Shown here: positions 1 to 8,456 of the stretch, piece by piece | Numbering within the stretch: position 1 is the stretch's first letter | How the letters are laid out: each line of letters starts with the position of its first letter | Origin: Cellulomonas sp. Root930 | GTDB taxonomy: Bacteria; Actinomycetota; Actinomycetes; Actinomycetales; Cellulomonadaceae | NCBI GenBank assembly: GCA_001429255.1 | Contig: LMJI01000001.1 | Span: 2,092,310 to 2,156,309, forward strand | Length of the DNA stretch: 64,000 nt | Direction of reading: 5' to 3' | Notes under the pieces: generated by a model | Told to the model about the DNA's origin: nothing | What the model saw: the letters and a program-made list of their open reading frames with translations, nothing else | The model's database searches: none | Made by a program: the position numbers and the translations under genes

Positions 1-1
1 G

Positions 2-736
2 GGCTCCCGGGCGTACCAGGGCGCCGCGGTGCTCACCACGGGTGCGGCGGTCCGTGCGGGCGTCGGGATGGTGCGGTACCTGGGCGACGCCGGGGACGCG
101 GTCGTGGCGGCCCACCCGGAGGTCGTCGTCGGCCACGGGCGGGTGCAGGCGTGGGTGTTCGGGCCGGGGGTCTCGCCGGACGACGCCGGGCAGCGACGCC
201 GCATCGAGTACGCGTTCGAGCACGTGCTGGAGCGCGGGGAGGCCGCGGTGGTCGACGCCGGCGCCCTGGAGCTGCTCCCGGCGCGCGTCGGCCCGCACGC
301 GGTGCTCACGCCGCACGCGGGCGAGCTGGCGCGCGTGCTGAGCCAGCGGGGTGAGGACGTCGACCGGCGCGCCGTTGAGGCCGAGCCGCTGCGCTGGGCA
401 CGGCGGGCCCACGAGCTCACGGGGGCCACGGTCCTGCTCAAGGGTCCGGTGACCGTCGTCGCGGGGGCGCAGGGGGCGGTCTACGCCCAGGCCGACGCCC
501 CGGCGTGGCTGGCGACGGCGGGCGCCGGCGACGTGCTGGCGGGCCTGCTGGGCGCCCTGCTGGCGGGCCGGGTGGACGACGTGCACGACGACCCCTCGCT
601 CGCCGCTGCGCTCGCCGCCACGGCCGCGCTGGTGCACGGTCGGGCGGCCCACCGCGCCACCCCGGGTGGCCCGGTCTCCGCGCGCGAGGTCGCGGACGCG
701 CTGCCCGGCACGATCGCCGAGCTGCTCGACGCATGA
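2..736 (+). CDS. nnrD: ADP-dependent NAD(P)H-hydrate dehydratase, C-terminal part (5' end outside window)
   Basis: About 244 residues of the dehydratase that repairs the hydrated cofactors NADHX and NADPHX in the cytoplasm; the start lies left of the window. The ribokinase-like fold is visible in the LTPHAGELARVL segment, the LLKGPVTVV strand and the nucleotide/catalytic motif GAGDVLAGLLGALLAG near the C-terminus. In most bacteria this domain is fused behind the NnrE epimerase, so the missing part is probably NnrE (inference). The stop codon overlaps the next ATG (ATGA), which implies translational coupling to the kinase that follows and one operon running on into alr and the t6A genes. Confidence 0.9.
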   Translation, partial: GSRAYQGAAVLTTGAAVRAGVGMVRYLGDAGDAVVAAHPEVVVGHGRVQAWVFGPGVSPDDAGQRRRIEYAFEHVLERGEAAVVDAGALELLPARVGPHAVLTPHAGELARVLSQRGEDVDRRAVEAEPLRWARRAHELTGATVLLKGPVTVVAGAQGAVYAQADAPAWLATAGAGDVLAGLLGALLAGRVDDVHDDPSLAAALAATAALVHGRAAHRATPGGPVSAREVADALPGTIAELLDA

Positions 737-1347
737 CCCTGACCCCCGATCTCCGCGCCCGCGTGGACGCGCTGCTGGCGAGCGGTCCGCGCCGGCTCCT
801 CGGCATCGTCGGGGCGCCCGGCGCCGGGAAGTCGACGGTGGCCGCGGACGTGGTCGCCGCGGTCGGGCGCTCCGCGGTCGCCGTGCCGATGGACGGGTTC
901 CACCTGGCGCAGACGGAGCTCGAGCGCATCGGCCGCGCGGACCGCAAGGGAGCGCCGGACACGTTCGACGCGGACGGCTTCGTCGCGCTGCTGACCCGCC
1001 TGCGGGACCCGGAGCGGACCGTCTACGCGCCCGAGTACCGCCGCGACCTGCGCAACCCGGTGGCGGGCGCCATCGCGGTCCCTCCCGAGGTCCAGCTCGT
1101 GGTGGTGGAGGGGAACTACCTGCTGCTCGACGACCACGGGTTCGGCCCGGTGGCGGACCTGCTCGACGAGACGTGGTTCCTGGCGCCCGACGACGGACTC
1201 CGGCTGGACCGGCTGGTGGCCCGGCACGAGACGTTCGGCAAGTCCCCGGAGGCGGCCCGCGCCTGGTCGCACGGTCCCGACGAGCGCAACGCCCGACTCG
1301 TCGCGGCGACCGCCGCGCGTGCCGACGTGATCGTCCGTCCCGCCTGA
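733..1347 (+). CDS. P-loop nucleoside/nucleotide kinase family protein
   Basis: A 204-residue cytoplasmic kinase of the uridine-kinase/pantothenate-kinase-like P-loop group. Walker A is GAPGAGKST at residues 27-35, followed by PMDGFHL near residue 56, a typical substrate-loop signature of this group, and a Walker B-like strand VQLVVVEGNYLLLDD near residue 120. The C-terminal part has the lid-type helix RLVARHETFGKSPEAA. The start is the ATG overlapping the nnrD stop. The substrate is not evident: a sugar, nucleoside or vitamin precursor are all possible, and the neighbouring cofactor-repair gene does not settle it. Confidence 0.8.
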   Translation: MTLTPDLRARVDALLASGPRRLLGIVGAPGAGKSTVAADVVAAVGRSAVAVPMDGFHLAQTELERIGRADRKGAPDTFDADGFVALLTRLRDPERTVYAPEYRRDLRNPVAGAIAVPPEVQLVVVEGNYLLLDDHGFGPVADLLDETWFLAPDDGLRLDRLVARHETFGKSPEAARAWSHGPDERNARLVAATAARADVIVRPA

Positions 1348-1370
1348 CGGACGGTGCGAGACTGGTCGCC

Positions 1371-2531
1371 GTGAGCTATCCCGCACGCGCTGTCGTCGAC
1401 CTCGCGGCCGTCCGCGCCAACGTCCGGTCACTGGCCGCCCACGCACCGACCGCCCAGGTGATGGCTGTCGTCAAGGCGGACGGCTACGGGCACGGTCTCC
1501 TGCCCACCGCGACCGCCGCCCTGGCCGGAGGCGCCACGTGGCTCGGCGCCGCGCAGGTGGACGAGGCCCTGGCCCTGCGACGCGGGGGGATCGCTGACGC
1601 GCGGGTCCTCACGTGGCTGTACGCACCCGGCGCCCCCCTGCGCGAGGCGGTCGACGCCGACATCGACGTCTCGGTCTCCGCGCCGTGGGCCCTGGCCGAG
1701 CTCGCCGCCGCCGCGCGGGCGTCGGGTCGGACCGCGCGGGCCCACCTCAAGGTCGACACCGGCCTCGGCCGGAACGGGCTGACGCCGGGCGACCTGGCCG
1801 AGCTCCTCCCCGAGGTCCTGCGCCTGCGGGCGGAGGGGGCCCTCGAGGTGGTCGGGCTGTGGAGCCACTTCGCGTTCGCCGACGAGCCCGAGCACCCGAC
1901 CGTCAAGCTCCAGGCCGAGGTGTTCGCGGAGACCCTCGAGACGGTCGAGGGGGCGGGCATCGCCCTCGAGGTGCGGCACCTGGCCAACTCGGCGGCGACG
2001 CTGACCACGCCCGCGGCTCACTACGACCTGGTGCGGCCGGGGATCGCCGTCTACGGCCTGTCGCCGGTGCCGCAGCTCGGGGGCCCCGACGACTTCGGGC
2101 TCGTGCCCGCGATGACCCTGGAGGCCGAGCTCGCGAACGTCAAGCACGTCCCGGCCGGGCAGGGCGTCTCCTACGCGCACCTGTACGAGACGCCGACGGA
2201 CACCGTGCTCGGCCTCGTGCCCCTCGGGTACGCGGACGGCATCCCGCGGCACGCGTCCGGCACGCAGGAGCGGCCCGGCGGACCCGTGCGGGTGGGCGGT
2301 CGCACGCTCGGGGTGGCCGGCCGGGTCTGCATGGACCAGGTGGTGCTCGACCTGGGCCCGGGCGCCACGGAGCACGCGGGGGACCGCGTCGAGCTGTTCG
2401 GCACCGGACGCGACGGCGGACCGACCGCAGAGGACTGGGCGCGCGTCGCGGGGACCATCTCCTACGAGATCGTCACGCGGGTCGGCGCGCGCGTGCCGCG
2501 GGTGCACGTCGACAGCGAGCTCCCGGCATGA
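1371..2531 (+). CDS. alr: Alanine racemase
   Basis: PLP-dependent racemase making D-alanine for peptidoglycan; 386 residues, the usual length. The PLP lysine is Lys35 in VKADGYGHG, and the second catalytic base is Tyr268 in GVSYAHLYE. The C-terminal beta domain carries PLGYADGIPRH and VAGRVCMDQ. The GTG start at 1371 is preceded by GAGACT seven bases upstream, a possible leaderless -10 box, so alr may have its own promoter inside the operon. Its stop overlaps the tsaE start (ATGA). The alr-tsaE-tsaB-rimI order matches the mycobacterial arrangement. Confidence 0.96.
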   Translation: MSYPARAVVDLAAVRANVRSLAAHAPTAQVMAVVKADGYGHGLLPTATAALAGGATWLGAAQVDEALALRRGGIADARVLTWLYAPGAPLREAVDADIDVSVSAPWALAELAAAARASGRTARAHLKVDTGLGRNGLTPGDLAELLPEVLRLRAEGALEVVGLWSHFAFADEPEHPTVKLQAEVFAETLETVEGAGIALEVRHLANSAATLTTPAAHYDLVRPGIAVYGLSPVPQLGGPDDFGLVPAMTLEAELANVKHVPAGQGVSYAHLYETPTDTVLGLVPLGYADGIPRHASGTQERPGGPVRVGGRTLGVAGRVCMDQVVLDLGPGATEHAGDRVELFGTGRDGGPTAEDWARVAGTISYEIVTRVGARVPRVHVDSELPA

Positions 2532-3061
2532 CCGCGGTGACCGTCCGGCTCCCCGACGCCGACGCCACCCGGGCGTACGGACGCGCGCTCGCGGGCGTGC
2601 TGCGGGCCGGCGACCTGGTGGTGCTCACCGGCGACCTCGGGGCCGGCAAGACGACCCTGACGCAGGGGATCGGGGCCGGGCTGCACGTGCGGGGGCAGGT
2701 GGCGTCGCCGACGTTCATCATCGCCCGCGAGCACCCGCCGGTCCCGCGCGAGGACGGCTCGACCGGTCCGACGCTCGTGCACGTCGACGCGTACCGGCTC
2801 GGCTCGCTGGAGGAGGTGGACGCCCTCGACCTCGACGCGAGCCTGGAGGAGGCCGTGACCGTGGTCGAGTGGGGCGAGGGCTGGGTGGAGTCGCTCGCGC
2901 AGGACCGCCTCGAGGTCGTCCTGGCTCGCCCTCGCGGTGGTGCGCTGACCGACGACGACCTCGCCGACGCCGCGGCGGGCGAGCGCGTGGTCACCGTGCG
3001 CGCCGTGGGTGCACGCTGGGCGGATGTCGCGCTGCCCGACGCCGACCCGGTGGCAGGCTGA
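2528..3061 (+). CDS. tsaE: tRNA t6A37 synthesis ATPase TsaE
   Basis: The 177-residue ATPase partner of TsaD-TsaB in making N6-threonylcarbamoyl-adenosine at position 37 of ANN-decoding tRNAs. Walker A is GDLGAGKTTL at residues 35-44. The family motifs SPTF, HVDAYRL and VEWGEG follow in order. Residues after about 135 form a hydrophilic tail that is a little longer than in short homologues. The ATG overlaps the alr stop, and tsaB begins five bases after its own stop, so alr, tsaE and tsaB are probably co-transcribed. Confidence 0.95.
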   Translation: MTAVTVRLPDADATRAYGRALAGVLRAGDLVVLTGDLGAGKTTLTQGIGAGLHVRGQVASPTFIIAREHPPVPREDGSTGPTLVHVDAYRLGSLEEVDALDLDASLEEAVTVVEWGEGWVESLAQDRLEVVLARPRGGALTDDDLADAAAGERVVTVRAVGARWADVALPDADPVAG

Positions 3062-3066
3062 GCGCC

Positions 3067-3750
3067 GTGCCCGTCCTCGCCCTCGACACGTCCGCCGCCG
3101 TCGCGGTGGCCCTGACCGACGACTCCGGCGTGGTGCTCGCCGCGCGCTCCGACGCGCAGCAGCGGCACCACGCCGAGCTGCTGGCCCCGATGATCGCGGA
3201 CGTCCTCGCGGAGGCCGGTGTGGACCGCCGCGAGCTCACGTCCGTGGTCGTCGGCACCGGACCCGCCCCGTTCACCGGGCTGCGGGTGGGGCTGGTCACC
3301 GCCCGCACGCTCGCGCTCGCTCTCGGCATCCCCGTGCACGGCGTCCCGAGCCTCGACGCGGTCGCGCTCCAGGCGTCCCGCGTGCTGCCGGCCGGCACGG
3401 AGGTGCTCGTCGCCACGGACGCCCGGCGCCGCGAGGTCTACTGGGCGCTGTACCGGCTGGTCGCGCCGGGGGAGATCGAGGTGCTGGCCGGCCCCGAGGT
3501 CGCCGCAGCCGCCGACGTCGCCGCCGACCCGCGCACCGCCGGCGCCGTGGCGATCGGCCGCGGGGCGCTGCTCTACCCCGACGTCCTGCGCGGTGGCCCG
3601 ACGACGGGCCTGCTCGACCCCGACCCCGCGGAGCTCGCGCGGCTGGCGCTGGCCCGGACGGCGGCCGGCGAGGAGCTCGGCACCGAGCCCCTCTACCTGC
3701 GCCGCCCCGACGCCGTGCCGCAGGCGGCCCGCAAGCGCGTGCTCGGATGA
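3067..3750 (+). CDS. tsaB: tRNA t6A37 synthesis scaffold protein TsaB
   Basis: The inactive ASKHA-fold partner of TsaD (227 residues, normal length) that dimerises with it in the threonylcarbamoyl transferase complex. It starts VPVLALDTSAAVAVAL, the usual N-terminal strand, and keeps the family signature GTGPAPFTGLRVGL at about residues 62-75. It lacks the metal-binding histidines of TsaD, as expected. GTG is chosen because it directly precedes the conserved strand and lies five bases after the tsaE stop. The stop overlaps the rimI ATG. Confidence 0.93.
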   Translation: MPVLALDTSAAVAVALTDDSGVVLAARSDAQQRHHAELLAPMIADVLAEAGVDRRELTSVVVGTGPAPFTGLRVGLVTARTLALALGIPVHGVPSLDAVALQASRVLPAGTEVLVATDARRREVYWALYRLVAPGEIEVLAGPEVAAAADVAADPRTAGAVAIGRGALLYPDVLRGGPTTGLLDPDPAELARLALARTAAGEELGTEPLYLRRPDAVPQAARKRVLG

Positions 3751-4229
3751 CGGAGCAGCCGCGCGGCGTCGTCGTGCGCGCCCTGCGCCCGGCGGACCTG
3801 CCGGCCCTCGTGCGCATGGAGGTCGAGCTCTTCGAGGCAGCCGCGTGGTCGCCCGAGAGCCTCGCCTCCGAGATCGGCGGGCCCGGGCGCTGGTACGTCG
3901 GCGCGGTCGTGGACGACGAGTTGGTCGGGTACGCGGGTCTGTGGTTCGACGGGTTCGACGCGCAGGTGATGACCATCGGCACCGACGCGCGGTTCCAGGG
4001 GCGCGGGCTGGGGCGACGGATGCTGGAGAACCTCCTGGACCGCGCCCGGACGCTCGGTGCGGCCGTCGTGCTGCTCGAGGTGCGCGTGGACAACGACCCC
4101 GCCATCCACCTGTACGAGAGCGTGGGGTTCGAGAAGCTCGGGATGCGCCGGGCGTACTACCAGCCGGGCAACATCGACGCGTGGACCATGCGCCTGGCAC
4201 TGCGCCACGACGAGGGGGGACCTGCATGA
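3747..4229 (+). CDS. rimI: Ribosomal-protein-alanine N-acetyltransferase RimI
   Basis: A 160-residue single-domain GNAT acetyltransferase that transfers acetyl from acetyl-CoA to a protein N-terminus (classically S18). The acetyl-CoA loop is RFQGRGLGRRML near residues 92-103, and the C-terminal part LYESVGFEKLGMRRAYY is typical of RimI. The start overlaps the tsaB stop and its own stop overlaps the rhodanese ATG. Position directly behind tsaB supports RimI rather than a generic GNAT. Confidence 0.92.
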   Translation: MTEQPRGVVVRALRPADLPALVRMEVELFEAAAWSPESLASEIGGPGRWYVGAVVDDELVGYAGLWFDGFDAQVMTIGTDARFQGRGLGRRMLENLLDRARTLGAAVVLLEVRVDNDPAIHLYESVGFEKLGMRRAYYQPGNIDAWTMRLALRHDEGGPA

Positions 4230-5077
4230 CGAGGGACGCGGTCATCGTGGACGCCGAGGCGCTCGCGGCGGAGCTGGCGGGCGACGAACCCCCCGTGCTG
4301 CTCGACGTGCGCTGGGCGCTGGGCCAGACGGACGGCCACGAGCAGTACCTCGCGGGCCACCTGCCCGGCGCGGTCTTCGTGGACCTGGACACCGAGCTGG
4401 CCGCGCCCCCGACCCCGCAGGACGGCCGGCACCCGCTGCCCGACCTCGCCGCGCTCGAGGTGGATGCGCGGCGCTGGGGCGTCTCGGGCGAGCGGTCGGT
4501 GGTGGCCTACGACGCCGTGGGCGGGATGTCGGCGGCGCGCGTCTGGTGGCTGCTGCGCTGGGCCGGCGTGCGGGACGTGCGGCTGCTCGACGGCGGGGTC
4601 GCGGCGTGGACCGCGGCGGGGTTCGCCCTCGAGGCCGGGTCGGTGACGCCGGAGCCGGGGGACGTGGTGCTGGTCCCCGGAGCGCTGCCGACGATCGAGG
4701 CCGACGAGGCCGCCGCCTGGACCGGCTCCCTGCTCGACGCCCGCGCGGCCGAGCGGTACGCCGGTGAGGTCGAGCCCGTCGACCCGCGTGCGGGCCACAT
4801 CCCCGGCGCGGTCTCCGTGCCCACCGCCGGGAACGTCCGCGCCGACGGGTCGTTCCTGCCCGACGAGGAGCTGCGGGCGCGGTTCGCCGGCGTGCAGGGT
4901 CAGGTCGCCGTGTACTGCGGGTCCGGCGTCACCGCGGCGCACGAGGTCGCCGCACTCGCCTCGATCGGCGTGGAGGCGGCGCTGTACCCGGGCTCGTGGT
5001 CGCAGTGGTCGAACGACCCCGCCCGCCCGGTGGAGACGGGGAAGGCCGCGACCCCCGAGGGGATCGCGGCCTCCTGA
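4226..5077 (+). CDS. Two-domain sulfurtransferase (rhodanese / 3-mercaptopyruvate type)
   Basis: A 283-residue tandem rhodanese, the normal length for thiosulfate or 3-mercaptopyruvate sulfurtransferases. The N-terminal domain (about 1-140) begins VIVDAEALAAELA and has LLDVRWALGQTDG; it lacks an active cysteine. The C-terminal domain carries the active loop YCGSGVTA at about residue 231, with the cysteine that forms the persulfide. CGSGVTA loops are found in both substrate classes, so the donor cannot be fixed. It is translationally coupled to rimI, which places it between rimI and tsaD. Confidence 0.9.
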   Translation: MTRDAVIVDAEALAAELAGDEPPVLLDVRWALGQTDGHEQYLAGHLPGAVFVDLDTELAAPPTPQDGRHPLPDLAALEVDARRWGVSGERSVVAYDAVGGMSAARVWWLLRWAGVRDVRLLDGGVAAWTAAGFALEAGSVTPEPGDVVLVPGALPTIEADEAAAWTGSLLDARAAERYAGEVEPVDPRAGHIPGAVSVPTAGNVRADGSFLPDEELRARFAGVQGQVAVYCGSGVTAAHEVAALASIGVEAALYPGSWSQWSNDPARPVETGKAATPEGIAAS

Positions 5078-5086
5078 GCAGGGCCG

Positions 5087-5728
5087 TCAGACGGTGAGCG
5101 ACGCCTGCGTGTAGCTCAGGCGCTCGGCGCGTGGGTAGTGCGTGCCGGCACCCTCGACGTGCCCGACGTTGACGACGAGGAGCGACTTCCAGCCGTTCTC
5201 CGCGAAGAAGTCGGCGTCGATGCCCTGGGCGTCCATGCCGCCCATGGGGCCGGCGGCCAGGCCCGCGGCGCGCAGGCCGACGATCAGGTAGCCGGCCTGG
5301 ATGAGGGCGTTCATGCGGGCCATCGACTCGCGCTGCTCGGGCTGTCCCTCGAGCGCGTCGGCGAGGGCGGCCATGTGCGGCGCGAGCGTCGGGATGTGCG
5401 CGTGGAAGCCGGTGTCGGCGGCGAGGACGAGCGTGACGGGGGCCTCGAGCACGCGGTCACGGTTGCCCTCGTTCATGTGCGCGGCCAGGCGCCGACGGGC
5501 GTCGGGCGTGCGGACGACGAGCAGGCGCAGGGGGACCGTGTTGAGGGCGGTCGGGCCCCACTTGACCAGGTCGTACACCGCGGCGATCTGCTCGTCGCTG
5601 ACCTCGTCGTGGGTGAACGCGGCGGCCGTGCGGGCCTCGCGGAACAGGAGGTCCGCGACGTCGTCGCCGACGGCCAGACCGGAGGTGGGGAAGTCGAGGC
5701 CGTCCAGGACGGTGGTGTCAGTGGTCAT
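5087..5728 (-). CDS. Nitroreductase-family FMN oxidoreductase, RutE/malonic-semialdehyde-reductase type
   Basis: A 213-residue FMN-dependent reductase of the nitroreductase fold. The [17 protein letters not shown] segment near residues 48-64 and [16 protein letters not shown] match the RutE/HadB subgroup, which reduces malonic semialdehyde to 3-hydroxypropionate in uracil breakdown. No other rut gene is nearby, so the physiological substrate is open. The ATG at 5728 is preferred over a TTG six codons upstream; neither has a good ribosome site. It runs against its neighbours and separates rimI from tsaD. Confidence 0.82.
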   Translation of the reverse strand: MTTDTTVLDGLDFPTSGLAVGDDVADLLFREARTAAAFTHDEVSDEQIAAVYDLVKWGPTALNTVPLRLLVVRTPDARRRLAAHMNEGNRDRVLEAPVTLVLAADTGFHAHIPTLAPHMAALADALEGQPEQRESMARMNALIQAGYLIVGLRAAGLAAGPMGGMDAQGIDADFFAENGWKSLLVVNVGHVEGAGTHYPRAERLSYTQASLTV

Positions 5729-5802
5729 GCACGGTTGAAGCGTCAACTACCCTGGGTTGTTCCGGGCGACGGTGTGGCGGTCGTCACCACGTCGCGGCCA
5801 CC

Positions 5803-5808
5803 TATCCT
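5803..5808 (+). promoter_or_regulatory. Leaderless -10 box of tsaD
   Basis: TATCCT ends seven bases before the tsaD ATG, with TCGTCA 16 bases further upstream as a weak -35. No ribosome-binding site lies between, so transcription probably begins at or next to the start codon. Confidence 0.55.
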
Positions 5809-5815
5809 GGTCCGC

Positions 5816-6856
5816 ATGGCTGACCCCCTCGTGCTCGGGATCGAGACGTCCTGCGACGAGACCGGCGTGGCCCTCGTGCGCGGCTACGACCTGCTGGTCG
5901 ACGCCGTCGCCAGCTCGGTGGACGAGCACGCGCGGTTCGGCGGGATCATCCCCGAGATCGCGTCGCGGGCCCACCTCGAGGCCATGGTGCCGACGATCGA
6001 GCGGGCGCTGGCCACGGCGGACGTCTCGCTCGGCGCGGTGGACGCCATCGCGGTCACCGCCGGCCCGGGCCTCGTCGGACCCCTGACCGTCGGAGCCTCC
6101 GCGGCCAAGGCGCTCGCGCTCGCGCTGGGCAAGCCGCTCTACGGTGTCAACCACGTGATCGGGCACGCCGTCGTGGACGAGCTGGTGGACGGCGCGTTCC
6201 CCGAGCGTGTCATGGCGCTCGTCGTCTCGGGCGGCCACTCGTCACTGCTGCTGCTCGACGACACCGTGCACGTCACCGAGCTCGGCTCGACGCTCGACGA
6301 CGCGGCGGGGGAGGCGTTCGACAAGGTGGGCCGCCTGCTCGGCCTGCCGTACCCGGGGGGCCCGCACATCGACCGGCTGGCCCGCGAGGGGAACCCGGCC
6401 GCGATCCGTTTCCCGCGGGGGCTCACCGCCGCCAAGGACCAGGCCGCGCACGCCGCCGACTTCTCGTTCTCCGGCCTGAAGACCGCCGTCGCGCGCTGGG
6501 TGGAGGCCCGGCAGGACGCCGGTGAGGAGGTTCCGCTCCCGGACGTCGCCGCGTCGTTCGCCGAGGCCGTGGCCGACGTGCTGACCGCCAAGACGATCGC
6601 CGCCTGCCGTGCGCACGGCGTGGACACCCTGGTGGTCGGCGGAGGGTTCTCCGCCAACTCCCAGCTGCGGGACATGGCCGCCAAGCGCTGCGCGGAGGCC
6701 GGCATCGAGCTGCGCATCCCGCCCATCCGCTACTGCACGGACAACGGCGCGATGATCGCCGCGCTCGGCTCGGCGGTGGTGCGGCGCGGGCTGCCGCCGT
6801 CGTCGCTCGACCTGCCCGTCGACTCCTCGATGCCGCTCACCCAGGTGCTGGTCTGA
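5816..6856 (+). CDS. tsaD: tRNA N6-threonylcarbamoyladenosine transferase TsaD
   Basis: Catalytic subunit that transfers threonylcarbamoyl to A37 of tRNA; 346 residues, the normal length. The N-terminus reads [14 protein letters not shown]. The metal site is [10 protein letters not shown] at about residues 109-118 (two histidines) with the late aspartate in [14 protein letters not shown] near 305. [14 protein letters not shown] and [12 protein letters not shown] are also intact. It acts with TsaB and TsaE encoded upstream. In many actinobacteria tsaD directly follows rimI, whereas here two genes intervene and tsaD has its own promoter. Confidence 0.97.
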   Translation: MADPLVLGIETSCDETGVALVRGYDLLVDAVASSVDEHARFGGIIPEIASRAHLEAMVPTIERALATADVSLGAVDAIAVTAGPGLVGPLTVGASAAKALALALGKPLYGVNHVIGHAVVDELVDGAFPERVMALVVSGGHSSLLLLDDTVHVTELGSTLDDAAGEAFDKVGRLLGLPYPGGPHIDRLAREGNPAAIRFPRGLTAAKDQAAHAADFSFSGLKTAVARWVEARQDAGEEVPLPDVAASFAEAVADVLTAKTIAACRAHGVDTLVVGGGFSANSQLRDMAAKRCAEAGIELRIPPIRYCTDNGAMIAALGSAVVRRGLPPSSLDLPVDSSMPLTQVLV

Positions 6857-6874
6857 GGACCTTCTGCCCTGTCG

Positions 6875-6892
6875 CGCCGGGACGCTCCGGCG
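6875..6892 (+). terminator. Weak hairpin after tsaD
   Basis: CGCCGG (6875-6880) can pair with CCGGCG (6887-6892) across a six-base loop, 18 bases after the tsaD stop. There is no U-tract, so it is only a possible terminator. Confidence 0.35.
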
Positions 6893-6946
6893 TGCCATGA
6901 GGGAACGGGTCGCGCGCCGCGCGGCGCCGGTCCGGAGGCGGTGGGT

Positions 6947-7507
6947 GTGGTGCGGGCTGGACGAGTCCTGGTGGCGGTGGCCTCGGCGGCGGTGCTGACG
7001 GGCTGCGTGACGGTGAACCAGCAGCAGGCCGGGCCCGGCATGATGCACGGTCGCGGTGCCGGCGTCGTCCGCTCGGCGTGCACGCCGACCGTCGACCCCT
7101 CGGGAGCGACCGTCGCGGTCATGCTCGGCGACGGCGGCATGGTCCGCCGGATGCACGGCGGCAGGGCGATGCTCCGGGTCGTCCCCGCGTCGGTCGAGGC
7201 GGGAACGGTGACGCTGGTCGCCCGGAACATGGGGCTGCGCACCCACGAGCTCGTCGTGCTGCCGCTGGCCCCCGGTGCGTCCGTCGGCGAACTGCCGCAG
7301 GGCGCCGACGGCTCTGTGGACGAGACCGGCAGCCTGGGTGAGGCGTCGGCGCCGTGCGCCGAGGGCGCGGGCGACGGTCTGCCCTCCGGCTCCGTCGGGT
7401 GGGTCACGCTCGACCTGTCGGCCGGACGGTACGAGGTCGTCTGCAACCTGCCGCACCACTACGCCGCGGGCATGGCCGACGAGCTCGTCGTCACCGACGG
7501 GAGCTAG
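6947..7507 (+). CDS. Cupredoxin-like (type 1 copper) lipoprotein
   Basis: A 186-residue secreted protein. A short signal peptide ends in the lipobox LTGC (cysteine at about residue 20), so it is probably a membrane-anchored lipoprotein. The C-terminal half looks like a blue-copper domain: an upstream histidine in RTHELVVLPL and the cluster CNLPHHYAAGM, which fits the C-X4-H-X4-M spacing of type 1 copper sites. Met/His-rich stretches (MMHGRG, MVRRMHGG) precede it. GTG at 6947 is chosen because GGAGG at 6934-6938 is eight bases upstream; GTG at 6941 is possible but too close. The electron-transfer partner is unknown. Confidence 0.72.
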   Translation: MVRAGRVLVAVASAAVLTGCVTVNQQQAGPGMMHGRGAGVVRSACTPTVDPSGATVAVMLGDGGMVRRMHGGRAMLRVVPASVEAGTVTLVARNMGLRTHELVVLPLAPGASVGELPQGADGSVDETGSLGEASAPCAEGAGDGLPSGSVGWVTLDLSAGRYEVVCNLPHHYAAGMADELVVTDGS

Positions 7508-8052
7508 GCGGCCGTCGTCGTGGGTGCCGTCCTGCGAGGGTTGCGCGCGTCGGCCAGTCGGCTCCGCACCCGCCACACGCGGGCGCCCAGCAGGAACGGC
7601 ACGGTGAACACCAGGGCGTAGAACACGAGCGCCTGCCACGTGAGCGTGGTGCCCGCCGAGATGCCACCCTCGGCGCTGGTGAAGACGGCCGTCGCGCCCA
7701 GGAACTCGCGCTCGATCGTCCCGCCGCCCAGCTGCTCGAGCGTGTCGAGCGTCCCGAACGTGTAGGCCATCACCAGGTAGACGACCGCGCCGACGGCGAG
7801 ACCGCCCCAGACGGCGCCGGTGGTCCACCGCGGGACGGGCCGGCCCAGCTCGTTGAGGTAGCCGTCCGCGAGCACCCGCGGGTGACCCAGGTCCGCGACG
7901 GCCTGCCGCATGCCCACCTCGGACGCGGCCGCGGTGAGCTCGGTGCGGAGCTCGCGCACGACCGTCTTGTGCTTCGGGAAGTCCTGCATGGCCCAGTCGA
8001 ACCGCAGGAGGTAGCGCTCACGGACGAGGGTGTCGCGCAGGGACGTGCTCAT
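7504..8052 (-). CDS. HAAS/DUF1700-like membrane protein paired with PadR
   Basis: A 182-residue protein with a cytoplasmic helical N-terminus (about 1-80; RERYLLRFDWAMQDFPKHK and later VADLGHPRVLADGYLNEL) typical of the HAAS-type signalling domain. Two or more membrane segments follow near residues 82-105 and 135-160, then a basic tail. Its ATG overlaps the padR stop (ATGA), so the pair is one transcriptional unit. Such PadR-plus-HAAS pairs are widespread regulators of membrane or drug responses; the specific function here is unknown. The stop overlaps the stop of the convergent cupredoxin gene. Confidence 0.72.
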   Translation of the reverse strand: MSTSLRDTLVRERYLLRFDWAMQDFPKHKTVVRELRTELTAAASEVGMRQAVADLGHPRVLADGYLNELGRPVPRWTTGAVWGGLAVGAVVYLVMAYTFGTLDTLEQLGGGTIEREFLGATAVFTSAEGGISAGTTLTWQALVFYALVFTVPFLLGARVWRVRSRLADARNPRRTAPTTTAA

Positions 8053-8396
8053 GAGGGCTCCTTCGAGGTGGCGCGGGCGAGCAGTCCGTCGACCGTGACG
8101 GCCAGCTGCTGCCACGCCCGGGCGGTGCTCCAGAGCTGCTCCGCTCCGGTGTCGGTGGGCAGGTAGTACTTGCGGGCGGGACCCGCGCTGGAGGCGACGA
8201 GGCGCGACGAGATCTGCCCGTCGCGCTCGAGGCGGTTGAGCACCGGGTACAGGGTCCCGGCGCCGAGGTCGTCGAGCCCTGCCTCGTGCAGGCGGGTGAC
8301 CAGCTCGTACCCGTAGGACTCGCGCTCGGTGAGGAGCGCGAGCACGAGCATCGGGAGCACGCCCTTGAGGAGCTGGGGATCGCGGGGCTCGTCCAT
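8049..8396 (-). CDS. PadR-family transcriptional regulator
   Basis: A 115-residue PadR regulator with the N-terminal winged helix clearly visible: LLKGVLPMLVLALLTERESYGYELV, then GAGTLYPVLNRLERDG (recognition helix and wing) and the characteristic GPARKYYLPTDTG. The C-terminal helix mediates dimerisation. The ATG at 8396 is preferred because a -10 box (TAGCGT) ends seven bases before it, giving a leaderless transcript. It probably represses its own operon, which includes the downstream HAAS membrane protein. The inducing ligand is unknown. Confidence 0.9.
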   Translation of the reverse strand: MDEPRDPQLLKGVLPMLVLALLTERESYGYELVTRLHEAGLDDLGAGTLYPVLNRLERDGQISSRLVASSAGPARKYYLPTDTGAEQLWSTARAWQQLAVTVDGLLARATSKEPS

Positions 8397-8403
8397 GCCG
8401 CCC

Positions 8404-8432
8404 ACGCTATGCCTAGTAGTTGGTATTGACAA
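8404..8432 (-). promoter_or_regulatory. Leaderless promoter of padR
   Basis: On the minus strand TTGTCA (8432-8427) lies 17 bases before TAGCGT (8409-8404), which is seven bases from the padR ATG. The direct repeat CTACTTG / CTACTAG overlaps this promoter and is a possible PadR site. Confidence 0.6.
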
Positions 8433-8456
8433 GTAGCGGGTGTGGCCCAGTTCCGC

